Source: Calditrichia bacterium
Lineage (GTDB): Bacteria > Calditrichota > Calditrichia > RBG-13-44-9 > J075
Direction of reading: 5' to 3'
DNA: 64,000 nucleotides
Assembly: GCA_028284905.1 (NCBI GenBank)
Contig: JANQQU010000012.1
Span: forward strand, 248,001 to 312,000
Below the pieces are notes generated by a model that was not told the DNA's origin, made no database searches, and worked only from the letters and a program-made list of their open reading frames with translations. Positions 56,629 to 64,000 of the stretch are shown here, piece by piece. A program made the translations under genes and the position numbers. The first letter of the stretch is position 1; each line of letters starts with the position of its first letter.

Positions 56629-57753
56629 ATGTGCCTATATTCTTTAAAAACAAAGTCTTCTGGCTTTCAGAAAATTCATAAAACAGCCCTGTTCTTATGG
56701 TTGCTGTTACCGGCTGTCCTTTTCGCCCAATCCCGCGCTCAGTTGATCCATGCGGATATCTCTCGGGGGCAGGAGGTTAATGGGGAACAATTGTTTATCC
56801 TGGAAGGGGATGTCCATTTTGTGCAGGATACAGTGAGCATCTTTTGTGATCGGGCGGATCATTACCGCAGCCAGAACAAGATTATTCTGACCGGGAATGT
56901 TAAAATTTATCGCGGACAGGAGTTGCTGAAAGCGGATCTGGTGACCTATTATGATCATTCCAAACTGGCGATTTCCGAAGGGAATGTTTACGTGGAAAGA
57001 CCCGGACAGGAAATCTATACTGATTATCTGAGATATTTTTATGAAACGGATCAGGCGTACGCGAAAAATAATGTGAAGTTGATTGACCGGAAATCCGGGG
57101 CAACGGTTCTGGCGGAAGAAGGGGAATATCTGCCACAGGAGTTTCGCAGCCGGGTGCGGAAAAATGTGCATTTCTGGCAGAGCGATAGCAGTAGTAGCGA
57201 CACGCTGCACATCTATTCGCAGGAAATGGATTACTTCTTTGCGCCGGAACGAAAAACCTTAGCAAGAGATTCGGTGCGGATTATCCGTGGAGGCCTGGAG
57301 GCTGAGTGCGATTCCGCTGTATACCTCGTCGATAAGGAACGTGTTTTTCTGGAGATTAATCCGCGGGCGCGCCAGGAAGGCAGTAATCTAAGCGGCACCC
57401 AAATGGAGCTGGATCTTACCGGGCAGATTTTACGGAAAATTCTGGTGCGTGGTAACGCAGTAGCAACCTCTTTGGATGATTCGCTCAGCCGGAATGAAAA
57501 TCGCCTCACCGGCCAGGGAATTGACGCATTTATCGTCGAACGGAAGATCGATCAGCTCTGGGCATTTGAAAATGCCCGCAGTAAGTATTATCTTAAGGAC
57601 GACGGTCGTCCCCAGGGAGTAAACACTGCCTCTGCCGATACAATTCGGATATTTTTTCAGGCCGGGGAAGTTGATCGAATCACAGTGATTGGTGGTTCGC
57701 AGGGCATCTATTATCCGGCGAACTATCAAGGGAAAATCAGCTCGGAGTATTAG
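56629..57753 (+). CDS. lptA: LptA/OstA-like periplasmic LPS transport protein (double length)
   Basis: 374 residues. A signal peptide ends near VLFAQ. The mature part is a repeated beta-jellyroll pattern of the OstA/LptA family (FILEGDVHFVQDTVSIFCDR, IILTGNVKIYRGQELLKADL, AISEGNVYVERPGQEIYTDY). Typical LptA is about 185 residues, so this has enough length for about two such domains. It would extend the periplasmic bridge from LptC to the outer membrane. It lies 12 nt after lptC, and lptB follows immediately. Assigned by similarity pattern and context; a short LptD N-terminal domain is the main alternative. Confidence 0.8.
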   Translation: MCLYSLKTKSSGFQKIHKTALFLWLLLPAVLFAQSRAQLIHADISRGQEVNGEQLFILEGDVHFVQDTVSIFCDRADHYRSQNKIILTGNVKIYRGQELLKADLVTYYDHSKLAISEGNVYVERPGQEIYTDYLRYFYETDQAYAKNNVKLIDRKSGATVLAEEGEYLPQEFRSRVRKNVHFWQSDSSSSDTLHIYSQEMDYFFAPERKTLARDSVRIIRGGLEAECDSAVYLVDKERVFLEINPRARQEGSNLSGTQMELDLTGQILRKILVRGNAVATSLDDSLSRNENRLTGQGIDAFIVERKIDQLWAFENARSKYYLKDDGRPQGVNTASADTIRIFFQAGEVDRITVIGGSQGIYYPANYQGKISSEY

Positions 57754-57754
57754 A

Positions 57755-58504
57755 ATGACGGAACAGCAGAACGATACATCTATATTGCGGTCGCAGGATC
57801 TGGTAAAAATTTATGGTAAACGCAGAGTTGTGGACCAGGTAAGTTTGCAGGTGCGCCAGGGAGAAATCGTTGGGCTACTGGGTCCGAATGGTGCCGGCAA
57901 GACCACCTCATTCTATATGATCACTGGCATGATTCGTCCGAATAGCGGTAAAATCTTTCTTGATGATAAAAATATGACCTCCCTACCGATGTATAAGCGG
58001 GCCCGATTAGGCATGGCTTACCTTCCGCAGGAAGCATCTATTTTTCGCAAGCTCACCGTGGAGCAGAATTTACTGGCAATTATGGAAGCGTTGAATTTTC
58101 CCCGTAAGGAGCGCAAGGAGCGTAGCCAGGCGCTGATGGAAGAGTTGAGGATTACCCACATTGCCAACAATAAGGGGTATAATCTTTCTGGGGGAGAACG
58201 GCGGCGTACGGAGATCGCCCGGGCGCTGGTGAACAATCCGAAATTTATTTTGCTCGATGAACCTTTTGCCGGCGTCGACCCGATTGCGGTTCAGGATATT
58301 CAGAGCATCATTTTATCCCTGAAAGAGAAAAATATTGGTATTCTGATTACCGACCATAACGTCCATGAGACGCTTTCGATTACTGATCATGCATATTTAT
58401 TATTTGAGGGGAAAGTGCTTAAAGATGGGGATAGCGAGTTCCTGGCCAATGATCCGGAAGCACGGAAGCTTTATCTAGGGGAAAAGTTTCAGTTGATTCG
58501 CTAG
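57755..58504 (+). CDS. lptB: LPS export ABC transporter ATPase LptB
   Basis: 249 residues, a single ABC ATPase domain. Walker A GPNGAGKTTSFYMI, LPQEASIFRKLTVEQNL, signature NLSGGERRRTEIARAL, Walker B FILLDEPFAGVDPIA, switch His in TDHNVHETL. The segment AYLLFEGKVLKDG is typical of LptB. It powers LPS extraction with LptFG, which are not in this window. Start ATG 57755 with GGAG 7 nt upstream, right after the lptA stop. Confidence 0.95.
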   Translation: MTEQQNDTSILRSQDLVKIYGKRRVVDQVSLQVRQGEIVGLLGPNGAGKTTSFYMITGMIRPNSGKIFLDDKNMTSLPMYKRARLGMAYLPQEASIFRKLTVEQNLLAIMEALNFPRKERKERSQALMEELRITHIANNKGYNLSGGERRRTEIARALVNNPKFILLDEPFAGVDPIAVQDIQSIILSLKEKNIGILITDHNVHETLSITDHAYLLFEGKVLKDGDSEFLANDPEARKLYLGEKFQLIR

Positions 58505-58529
58505 GAACTGCTAGCGCTTGATTTAAGAC

Positions 58530-58576
58530 AGCAGCTGCAGAAAGCTGGAAAGTTTTCACTGCCTTCTGCAACTGCT
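58530..58576. terminator. long hairpin between convergent lptB and lon
   Basis: 58530-58542 pairs with 58564-58576, 12 of 13 positions, with one C-A mismatch and a 21-nt loop. It lies between the lptB and lon stop codons. The T-run is weak on the plus strand; reading from lon, T residues precede the stem. Probably a bidirectional terminator. Confidence 0.5.
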
Positions 58577-58597
58577 ATAAAAAAAGAAACTGAATAA

Positions 58598-60955
58598 TTA
58601 GTTCTTCAGCGCCAGTTTTATCACCTGGTCATAATGAGCCGCCTTCACAATCTTCACACCTTCACTTAGTTCTTCCGGAAGATCCGCAATCTCATTGATA
58701 TTCTCTTCAGGAACAATCACTGTCGGAATTTTGTGGCGCTTCGCTGCCAGCAATTTCTCATTGAGTCCGCCGATAGCCAGCACTTTTCCACGCAGGGTGA
58801 TTTCACCGGTCATGGCGATATCTCTGCGCACCGGGCGATTCGTTAGTGCGGAAATAATCGCTGTCGTTAGCGTGATACCGGCGGATGGACCATCTTTCGG
58901 AACTGCCCCTTCCGGAATGTGAATGTGCAGATCGAGCTTCTCAAATGTTTCCTGAGGAATTTTTAAGCTTTCCGCCCGGGAACGTATATAACTTAACGCC
59001 GTCTGCGCGGATTCTTTCATTACTTCCCCGAGCTTACCGGTCAAGGTCAATTTTCCTTTGCCGGGGAAAGTATTCACTTCAATTTGTAGTACATCACCAC
59101 CGTAAGGCGTCCAGGCAAGGCCGGTAACCACACCAATTGCATCTTTGCCGTTCACCAGCAAGCGATTGAGAAACTTGGGTTTGCCAAGCATTTCCGGCAG
59201 ATTTTTTTCGGTTAGTCTGACCGTACGTTTTTTGCCATTCTCAGTGAGGGTGCGAACAGACTTTCGGCATAATGCTGCAATTTGCCGTTCCAGATTACGT
59301 ACGCCGCTTTCCCGTGTATATTCCTGGATTACCCGATAAATCGCCTTCTCATTGAGCGTAACTTCTTTTTTCTCCAGGCCATGCTCTTTCAGCTGCTTGG
59401 GTAGCAGATGATCCTGAACGATACGCAGCTTCTCATGTTCCATGTAACCAGGCAATTCGATAACTTCCATACGATCGAGCAGTGGCGCCGGGATATTACC
59501 CTTAACATTTGCTGTTGTAATAAAAAACACCCGGGAAAGGTCGTAGTCGACATCGAGATAATGATCGTTAAAGCTTTTGTTCTGCTCCGGATCCAGCACT
59601 TCCAACAGGGCAGATGCCGGGTCTCCACGGAAATCCATGCTCATTTTGTCTACTTCATCCAGCAGGAAAACCGGATTGGTTGTGCCGGCCTTTTTGATTG
59701 ACTGAATAATTTTACCGGGCATGGCACCAATATAGGTGCGTCGATGCCCGCGAATTTCTGCTTCATCGCGAACACCACCGAGGGAAACGCGCACAAACTT
59801 GCGACCAAGGGCGCGGGCGATCGATTTCCCGAGAGATGTTTTTCCAACGCCGGGAGGACCAACAAAGCAGAGAATCGGCCCTTTAATTTTTTTCACCCGC
59901 TGCAATACCGCGAGGTGCTCGACAATGCGCTCTTTCGGCTGCTTCAGTCCATAGTGATCGTTATCGAGGATCGCCTGTGCTTCTACGATATCGAGGCGAT
60001 CACTGCTTTGGCGCTGCCAGGGCACCTGGATCATCCATTCGAGATAATTGCGTAACACTGTATACTCCGGGGAGAAAGGCGGTATTTTTCGCAATTTAGA
60101 TAATTCCTCAGTGGCCTTATCAAGGGCATGATCCGGCATATTCGCTTCCAGAATTTCTTCTTCCAGCTTATAGATCTCCGGAGAAGCAGTTTCTTCGTCT
60201 TCGCCTAATTCTTTATTGATAACTTTTAGCTTTTCCTGAACATAGTAATTCCGCTGGTTACGAAGAAGATTTTCCTGGACTTTCTGGTCGATTTCCTGGC
60301 GAACCTTGTGGTAGCCGATCAATTGGCGGAGCAAGTCCAGCAATAAAATCAGGCGGTTTTCAACCTCTTTTTCCTGTAGCACTTTTTGTTTCTGTGCGGC
60401 ATCAGCGTGGATGTTCAAGGCGACAAAATCAATCATCCGATAGGGATCGCCCTGATTATGGAGATGCTCGAGCATTTCCTCCGGCATTTCCGGAGTAAGT
60501 GATATATACTCCCGGAAATAATGAAAGAGCTGCTTGATGTAGACATCGGATAAATCCGACAGTTCAATATTCTCATCAAAAATATCAATATCTGTTTCGA
60601 AGAAATTTTTCCGGCGCAGAAAACGATTTACTTTTGCGCGGATAATACCCTCAACAACAACCTTGGCATGTCCATTGGGAAACTCGAGTACCTGAAGAAT
60701 CCGGCAAATGGTACCAATACGGAAAATGTCCGAGGAACGAATCGATTCCTTTTCGGCATCTTTCTGAGTGGCAACCATTAGGAGATTTTCATTTTCAGCA
60801 GCAGCGCGAATGGCTGCCAGCGATTTTTCCCGGCCAACCAGCAACGGCACAACAGAATAGGGAAACACAACCAGATCCCGGATAGGAAGGAGGGTTAAGG
60901 TGCTGGGGATTTCGAGAATCTCTTCCCCTTTTAAAATTTTTTGAATTTTTGTCAT
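58598..60955 (-). CDS. lon: ATP-dependent protease Lon
   Basis: About 785 residues. The N-terminal substrate-binding LON domain starts LPIRDLVVFPYSVVPLLVGR. An AAA+ module follows with Walker A GPPGVGKTSLGKS and Walker B FLLDEVDKM; the C-terminal Ser-Lys protease has KDGPSAGITL (Ser near 691) and Lys near 734 in GGLNEKLLAAK. It degrades misfolded and regulatory proteins in the cytoplasm. I use ATG 60955 with AAGG 10 nt upstream; a TTG at 60964 is poorer. It lies downstream of clpX but after that gene's terminator, so it has its own promoter. Length is normal for Lon. Confidence 0.97.
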   Translation of the reverse strand: MTKIQKILKGEEILEIPSTLTLLPIRDLVVFPYSVVPLLVGREKSLAAIRAAAENENLLMVATQKDAEKESIRSSDIFRIGTICRILQVLEFPNGHAKVVVEGIIRAKVNRFLRRKNFFETDIDIFDENIELSDLSDVYIKQLFHYFREYISLTPEMPEEMLEHLHNQGDPYRMIDFVALNIHADAAQKQKVLQEKEVENRLILLLDLLRQLIGYHKVRQEIDQKVQENLLRNQRNYYVQEKLKVINKELGEDEETASPEIYKLEEEILEANMPDHALDKATEELSKLRKIPPFSPEYTVLRNYLEWMIQVPWQRQSSDRLDIVEAQAILDNDHYGLKQPKERIVEHLAVLQRVKKIKGPILCFVGPPGVGKTSLGKSIARALGRKFVRVSLGGVRDEAEIRGHRRTYIGAMPGKIIQSIKKAGTTNPVFLLDEVDKMSMDFRGDPASALLEVLDPEQNKSFNDHYLDVDYDLSRVFFITTANVKGNIPAPLLDRMEVIELPGYMEHEKLRIVQDHLLPKQLKEHGLEKKEVTLNEKAIYRVIQEYTRESGVRNLERQIAALCRKSVRTLTENGKKRTVRLTEKNLPEMLGKPKFLNRLLVNGKDAIGVVTGLAWTPYGGDVLQIEVNTFPGKGKLTLTGKLGEVMKESAQTALSYIRSRAESLKIPQETFEKLDLHIHIPEGAVPKDGPSAGITLTTAIISALTNRPVRRDIAMTGEITLRGKVLAIGGLNEKLLAAKRHKIPTVIVPEENINEIADLPEELSEGVKIVKAAHYDQVIKLALKN

Positions 60956-61019
60956 AGTTTGCAAGCCTTGTCATCGCTGCTCGTCAGTCGTTAATATCTA
61001 CTGCGGGGCGATACCTGGT

Positions 61020-61056
61020 ATAAAATAAAATCCCCGCTGCCAGAACTGACAGCGGG
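61020..61056 (-). terminator. rho-independent terminator after clpX
   Basis: 61033-61043 and 61046-61056 pair over 11 positions with one wobble. On the minus strand the stem is followed by ATTTTATTTTA. It closes the tig-clpP-clpX unit. Confidence 0.9.
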
Positions 61057-61095
61057 AAATCTATCATTCTTTTTCTTTTTAATTAAGAACCGGAT

Positions 61096-62343
61096 TTATG
61101 CAGACTGTCGGGATTTACCGAACTTTAATACCGGCTCTGCATTACCAAGGATTACCTCTTCGGTAATCAAGCACTCTTTAACGTTGTCAAGAGAAGGAAC
61201 ATTGAACATTACGTCAGTCATGACGTTTTCGAGAATTCCCCGCAGACCACGGGCACCGGTTTTCCGCTGCTTCGCCATTTTCACGATTTCCCGCAGCGCT
61301 TTTTCGGTGAACTTTAGTTCGATGCCTTCCAGTTCAAAGAGCTTTTTGTATTGTTTGATCAAAGAATTCTTGGGCTCTACAAGAATCGAGAGCATTTCAG
61401 TTTCAGTCAGTTCCCGCAAGCCGACCAGGGCCGGTAAGCGCCCGATCAATTCCGGAATCAGACCATATTGAATGAGATCCTCCGGCTCGACATACTGAAG
61501 AATTTCTCCATCGGGCAGCGCGGTTACATTGGATAGCTGCGCAGAAAAGCCCATGGTCTTTTCACCGATCCGCCGGCGGATAATTTCAGCCAGTCCATCA
61601 AAAGCACCGCCACAAATAAACAACACGTTTTTAGTGTTGATATGAATCATCGGTGCTTCCGGGTGCTTCCGTCCACCTTTCGGCGGTATGGCGGATACTG
61701 TTCCCTCAAGAATCTTTAACAATGCCTGCTGAACGCCTTCGCCGGAAACATCGCGGGTAATCGAAGGACTGCCGGATTTCCGGGCGATTTTGTCTACTTC
61801 ATCGACGTAAACAATGCCACGCTCGGTTGCAGGAATGTCATAATTCGAGGCCTGGTAAAGGCGAACGAGAATATTTTCGACATCTTCTCCCACATAGCCG
61901 GCTTCTGTCAATGTCGTCGCATCAGAAATGGAGAAAGGTACCTGTAATAATCTGGCAAGTGTTTGTGCCAGCAGCGTTTTACCTACCCCTGTCGGGCCGA
62001 TAAACAGAATATTACTCTTTTCAATCTCCACGTCGTCGTCAAATCCCTCGAAAGAGATGCGCTTGTAATGATTGTAAACGGCGACAGACATGGTGATCTT
62101 CGCACGATCCTGCCCAATCACGAACTGGTCGAGGAAAGCCTTGATCTCGCTCGGTTTCGGCAGATTGAAGTCGCCTTTTTGAAATTGGGAATAACGGGAA
62201 TTCCGCAAAATCTCATTAGCGCTATGGATGCACTGGTCACAGATGCTTGCCGAAGTGCCGGTTACCAACTGGGTAACCTGGGTGGCTTTCCGTCCGCAAA
62301 AGGAACAATTGGTTTCGTGTTCAAAAAATTCTTTGTTGGCCAT
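61096..62343 (-). CDS. clpX: ATP-dependent Clp protease ATP-binding subunit ClpX
   Basis: 415 residues. The N-terminal zinc-binding domain has Cys at 13, 16, 35 and 38 (CSFCGRKA, CDQC). The AAA+ domain has Walker A FIGPTGVGKTLLA, Walker B IVYVDEVDKIAR and RGV/GYVG-type pore motifs (EAGYVGEDVENIL). The IGF-type loop for ClpP docking is present as MGFSA. It unfolds substrates for ClpP. It lies 35 nt after clpP. Confidence 0.97.
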   Translation of the reverse strand: MANKEFFEHETNCSFCGRKATQVTQLVTGTSASICDQCIHSANEILRNSRYSQFQKGDFNLPKPSEIKAFLDQFVIGQDRAKITMSVAVYNHYKRISFEGFDDDVEIEKSNILFIGPTGVGKTLLAQTLARLLQVPFSISDATTLTEAGYVGEDVENILVRLYQASNYDIPATERGIVYVDEVDKIARKSGSPSITRDVSGEGVQQALLKILEGTVSAIPPKGGRKHPEAPMIHINTKNVLFICGGAFDGLAEIIRRRIGEKTMGFSAQLSNVTALPDGEILQYVEPEDLIQYGLIPELIGRLPALVGLRELTETEMLSILVEPKNSLIKQYKKLFELEGIELKFTEKALREIVKMAKQRKTGARGLRGILENVMTDVMFNVPSLDNVKECLITEEVILGNAEPVLKFGKSRQSA

Positions 62344-62378
62344 AGGGATCGTCTTCGTTGTTTAACTGTCGATGATTA

Positions 62379-62987
62379 TTAGCCTTCCCGGCTGTCTTCT
62401 TCTGTTCCACGCTTGCTTAAAATCTGATCGATAATGCCATATTCCAAGGCTTGCTGTGAAGACATAAAGAAATTCCGATCACTATCTTCTTCAATTCTTT
62501 TCAGCGTTTGACCGGTTGCCTCTGCTAATATTTTATTCAACTTTTGGCGAATATTCAAGATTTCTTTTGCATGAATCTCAATATCCGATGCCTGCCCTTC
62601 CACACCGCCGAGCGGTTGATGGATCATCACCCGGGAATTCGGTAAAGCAAAGCGCTTCCCTTTGGTGCCGGCGGCAAGAAGAATTGCCCCCATACTGGCG
62701 GCTTGCCCCATGCAGGTTGTTACAACATCCGGGCGGATATAACGCATGGTATCGTAAATTGCCATACCGGAAGTTACGTGGCCACCAGGGCTGTTAATGT
62801 AGAGAAAAATATCTTTTTCCGGATCATCTGCTTCCAGAAAAAGCAGCTGGGCAATAATCAGGCTGGCGATGGTATCATCGATCGGCGTGCCCAGAAAAAT
62901 AATTCTTTCCTTTAAAAGGCGGGAGTAAATGTCATATGCGCGTTCGCCGCGCCCGGATTGCTCAATAACCATTGGTACTAAGGCCAC
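62379..62987 (-). CDS. clpP: ATP-dependent Clp protease proteolytic subunit
   Basis: 202 residues. Catalytic Ser98 in [11 protein letters not shown], His123 in IHQPLGG, and an acidic EEDSDRNFF segment holding the third residue. [19 protein letters not shown] is diagnostic. It forms the protease barrel used with ClpX. Start GTG 62987, with GGAGG 8 nt upstream. It follows tig, the usual order. Confidence 0.97.
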   Translation of the reverse strand: MALVPMVIEQSGRGERAYDIYSRLLKERIIFLGTPIDDTIASLIIAQLLFLEADDPEKDIFLYINSPGGHVTSGMAIYDTMRYIRPDVVTTCMGQAASMGAILLAAGTKGKRFALPNSRVMIHQPLGGVEGQASDIEIHAKEILNIRQKLNKILAEATGQTLKRIEEDSDRNFFMSSQQALEYGIIDQILSKRGTEEDSREG

Positions 62988-63063
62988 TTCGTAATCCTCC
63001 TTCCAGAGAGTATAATGTTAATGCTTAGCTATTGTCTATTTTTTAACGCCAGATAACCGTCGA

Positions 63064-64000
63064 TTAATGCGCGTGATCGTGCTGATGCTCATCCGGCTTC
63101 GGTTCTACTTCGGTAACCTTGGCATTCTCTTCCAGGAATTTGAAAAGCTTTTCATCCAGTAAGTCATCCTGAATGCGTCGTTTCAAATCTTCGTTTTCTC
63201 TCAGTTGTTTCTTTTCTTCGTCGCTGTAAGGCAATTCCTCGATTTTAGCCATCACGTCATCTTCACTAATAGCCATCTTCTCTTTCTCGAGTAGCTCCTC
63301 TTTTACCAGGTACCAGCGAATCGCATGAATCGCATCTACCCGGTAACGCTGGCGGATAGTGTCTTCATTAAAATCTTTGTCGCTGCCGAACTGCTGACGA
63401 AAATCCTGCACAACATGATTGAGATAGTTATTAATCATCGCTTCCGGCACTTCGAAAGGATTTTCTTTCAAAATTTCGTCTACGATGCGATTATTCAATT
63501 GCTGCTGACTGCGACGCTGCATGGTCGATTCCATGTTCTCGCGAATCTTCTCCTTTAGCTGATCGAGATTCTCGATACTGTCATCCTGCAGATTTTGCAC
63601 GAAATCGTCATCCAATTCCGGGAGTTCACGTTCTTCCAGAGAAGTCACAGTAATTTCGTAACTTTCGGTAACAAGGGATTGATCTGCCGCATCCGCAGCG
63701 GGAGGGGTTGTTTTACGAAGAATCGCATCCTGATCCAGCTCCAGCCCGATCATCTGTTTTTCCAGTTCCGCGTCGAAGTCGCCGGAACCGATTTTTATGG
63801 ATACATCTTCATATTTACGACCAACCACCGGCACATCGCCTTCGCCGAGCAACTGGGCGTTGAATTTAATCATATTCCCTTCTTCGGCCTTATCTACCGG
63901 CTTTACTGTTGCAAAATGCTCCCGCATATGCTCCAATTCGTGATCGATCATATCGTCCGTAACAGCCACTTTCTCTTTTTCTACCTTGATACCTTTGTAT
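63064..64000 (-). CDS. tig: trigger factor (partial, N-terminal part beyond window)
   Basis: Ribosome-associated chaperone and prolyl isomerase. The visible part covers the end of the N-terminal domain, the FKBP-like domain (IKFNAQLLGEGDVPVVGRKY, MIGLELDQDAIL) and the C-terminal helical domain (ELPELDDDFVQNLQDDSIEN, FEVPEAMINNYLNHVVQDF). The ribosome-binding GFRxGxxP loop lies beyond 64000. The frame runs unbroken to the window edge, so a GTG at 63969 is not the true start. The protein ends in a His-rich tail (DEHQHDHAH), unusual for the family. tig-clpP-clpX order is the standard one. Confidence 0.95.
   Translation of the reverse strand, partial: YKGIKVEKEKVAVTDDMIDHELEHMREHFATVKPVDKAEEGNMIKFNAQLLGEGDVPVVGRKYEDVSIKIGSGDFDAELEKQMIGLELDQDAILRKTTPPAADAADQSLVTESYEITVTSLEERELPELDDDFVQNLQDDSIENLDQLKEKIRENMESTMQRRSQQQLNNRIVDEILKENPFEVPEAMINNYLNHVVQDFRQQFGSDKDFNEDTIRQRYRVDAIHAIRWYLVKEELLEKEKMAISEDDVMAKIEELPYSDEEKKQLRENEDLKRRIQDDLLDEKLFKFLEENAKVTEVEPKPDEHQHDHAH

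Overview
This window is chromosomal DNA from a Gram-negative bacterium. The Kdo and lipopolysaccharide-transport genes, the outer-membrane barrels and the lipoprotein signals all point to an outer membrane. Several features suggest the Fibrobacterota-Chlorobiota-Bacteroidota (FCB) group: a giant secreted protein ending in a NYPNPF / FlgD-Ig-like tail, a PorV/PorQ-family protein, an FCB-type secreted dockerin-like module, and a DUF4159/DUF4175 pair. Many genes have good Shine-Dalgarno sites (AGGAG, GGAGG), which is unlike typical Bacteroidota. My best guess is a Calditrichota- or Ignavibacteria-like lineage; this is inference. I see no rRNA, tRNA, CRISPR array, insertion sequence or prophage.

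Layout. 1-3000: the end of rimK with an AstE/AspA-type zinc deacylase, then a convergent ABC exporter. 3400-13800: a secreted beta-helix-like protein, a metallo-beta-lactamase hydrolase, a secreted cyclase-family lipoprotein, carbamate kinase, then an outer-membrane barrel gene next to a 985-residue secreted coiled-coil protein. 13990-20450: sucC-sucD, ndk, an endonuclease/exonuclease/phosphatase lipoprotein, YtxH, DUF948 and a TPR protein. 20450-38000: a long structured leader, a small secreted protein, a 4806-residue giant built of Ig-like repeats, and a PorV/PorQ-TPR fusion. 38170-41850: a two-gene partner-switching module. 41950-50700: DUF4159, DUF4175, a patatin-type phospholipase with an outer-membrane barrel, a small Ig-like secreted protein and an M23 peptidase. 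50970-58500: a tightly packed operon gatC-kdsB-pyrG-kdsA-kdsC-kdsD-lptC-lptA-lptB that makes CMP-Kdo and part of the LPS export machine. 58600-64000 (minus strand): tig-clpP-clpX and lon, the classic chaperone/protease cluster.

The most unusual part is the pair at 38178-41851. The first protein carries, in one chain, an anti-sigma-type histidine-kinase-like ATPase, two membrane segments around an outside domain, HAMP, a PP2C/SpoIIE phosphatase and a transposase-like helix-turn-helix region. The second is a STAS anti-sigma-antagonist joined by a Pro/Gln-rich linker to a C-terminal domain. By hand alignment that domain matches the winged-helix end of the first protein over 42 ungapped residues. 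Kinase, phosphatase, their substrate and a shared putative DNA-binding domain therefore sit in two adjacent genes with no sigma factor in sight. This suggests a partner switch wired directly to DNA.

Functional links elsewhere: the giant protein, its small upstream partner and the PorV/PorQ-TPR protein look like a surface-protein secretion unit. PyrG supplies the CTP that KdsB uses, in the same operon as KdsA, KdsC and KdsD. Trigger factor, ClpP, ClpX and Lon serve protein folding and turnover.
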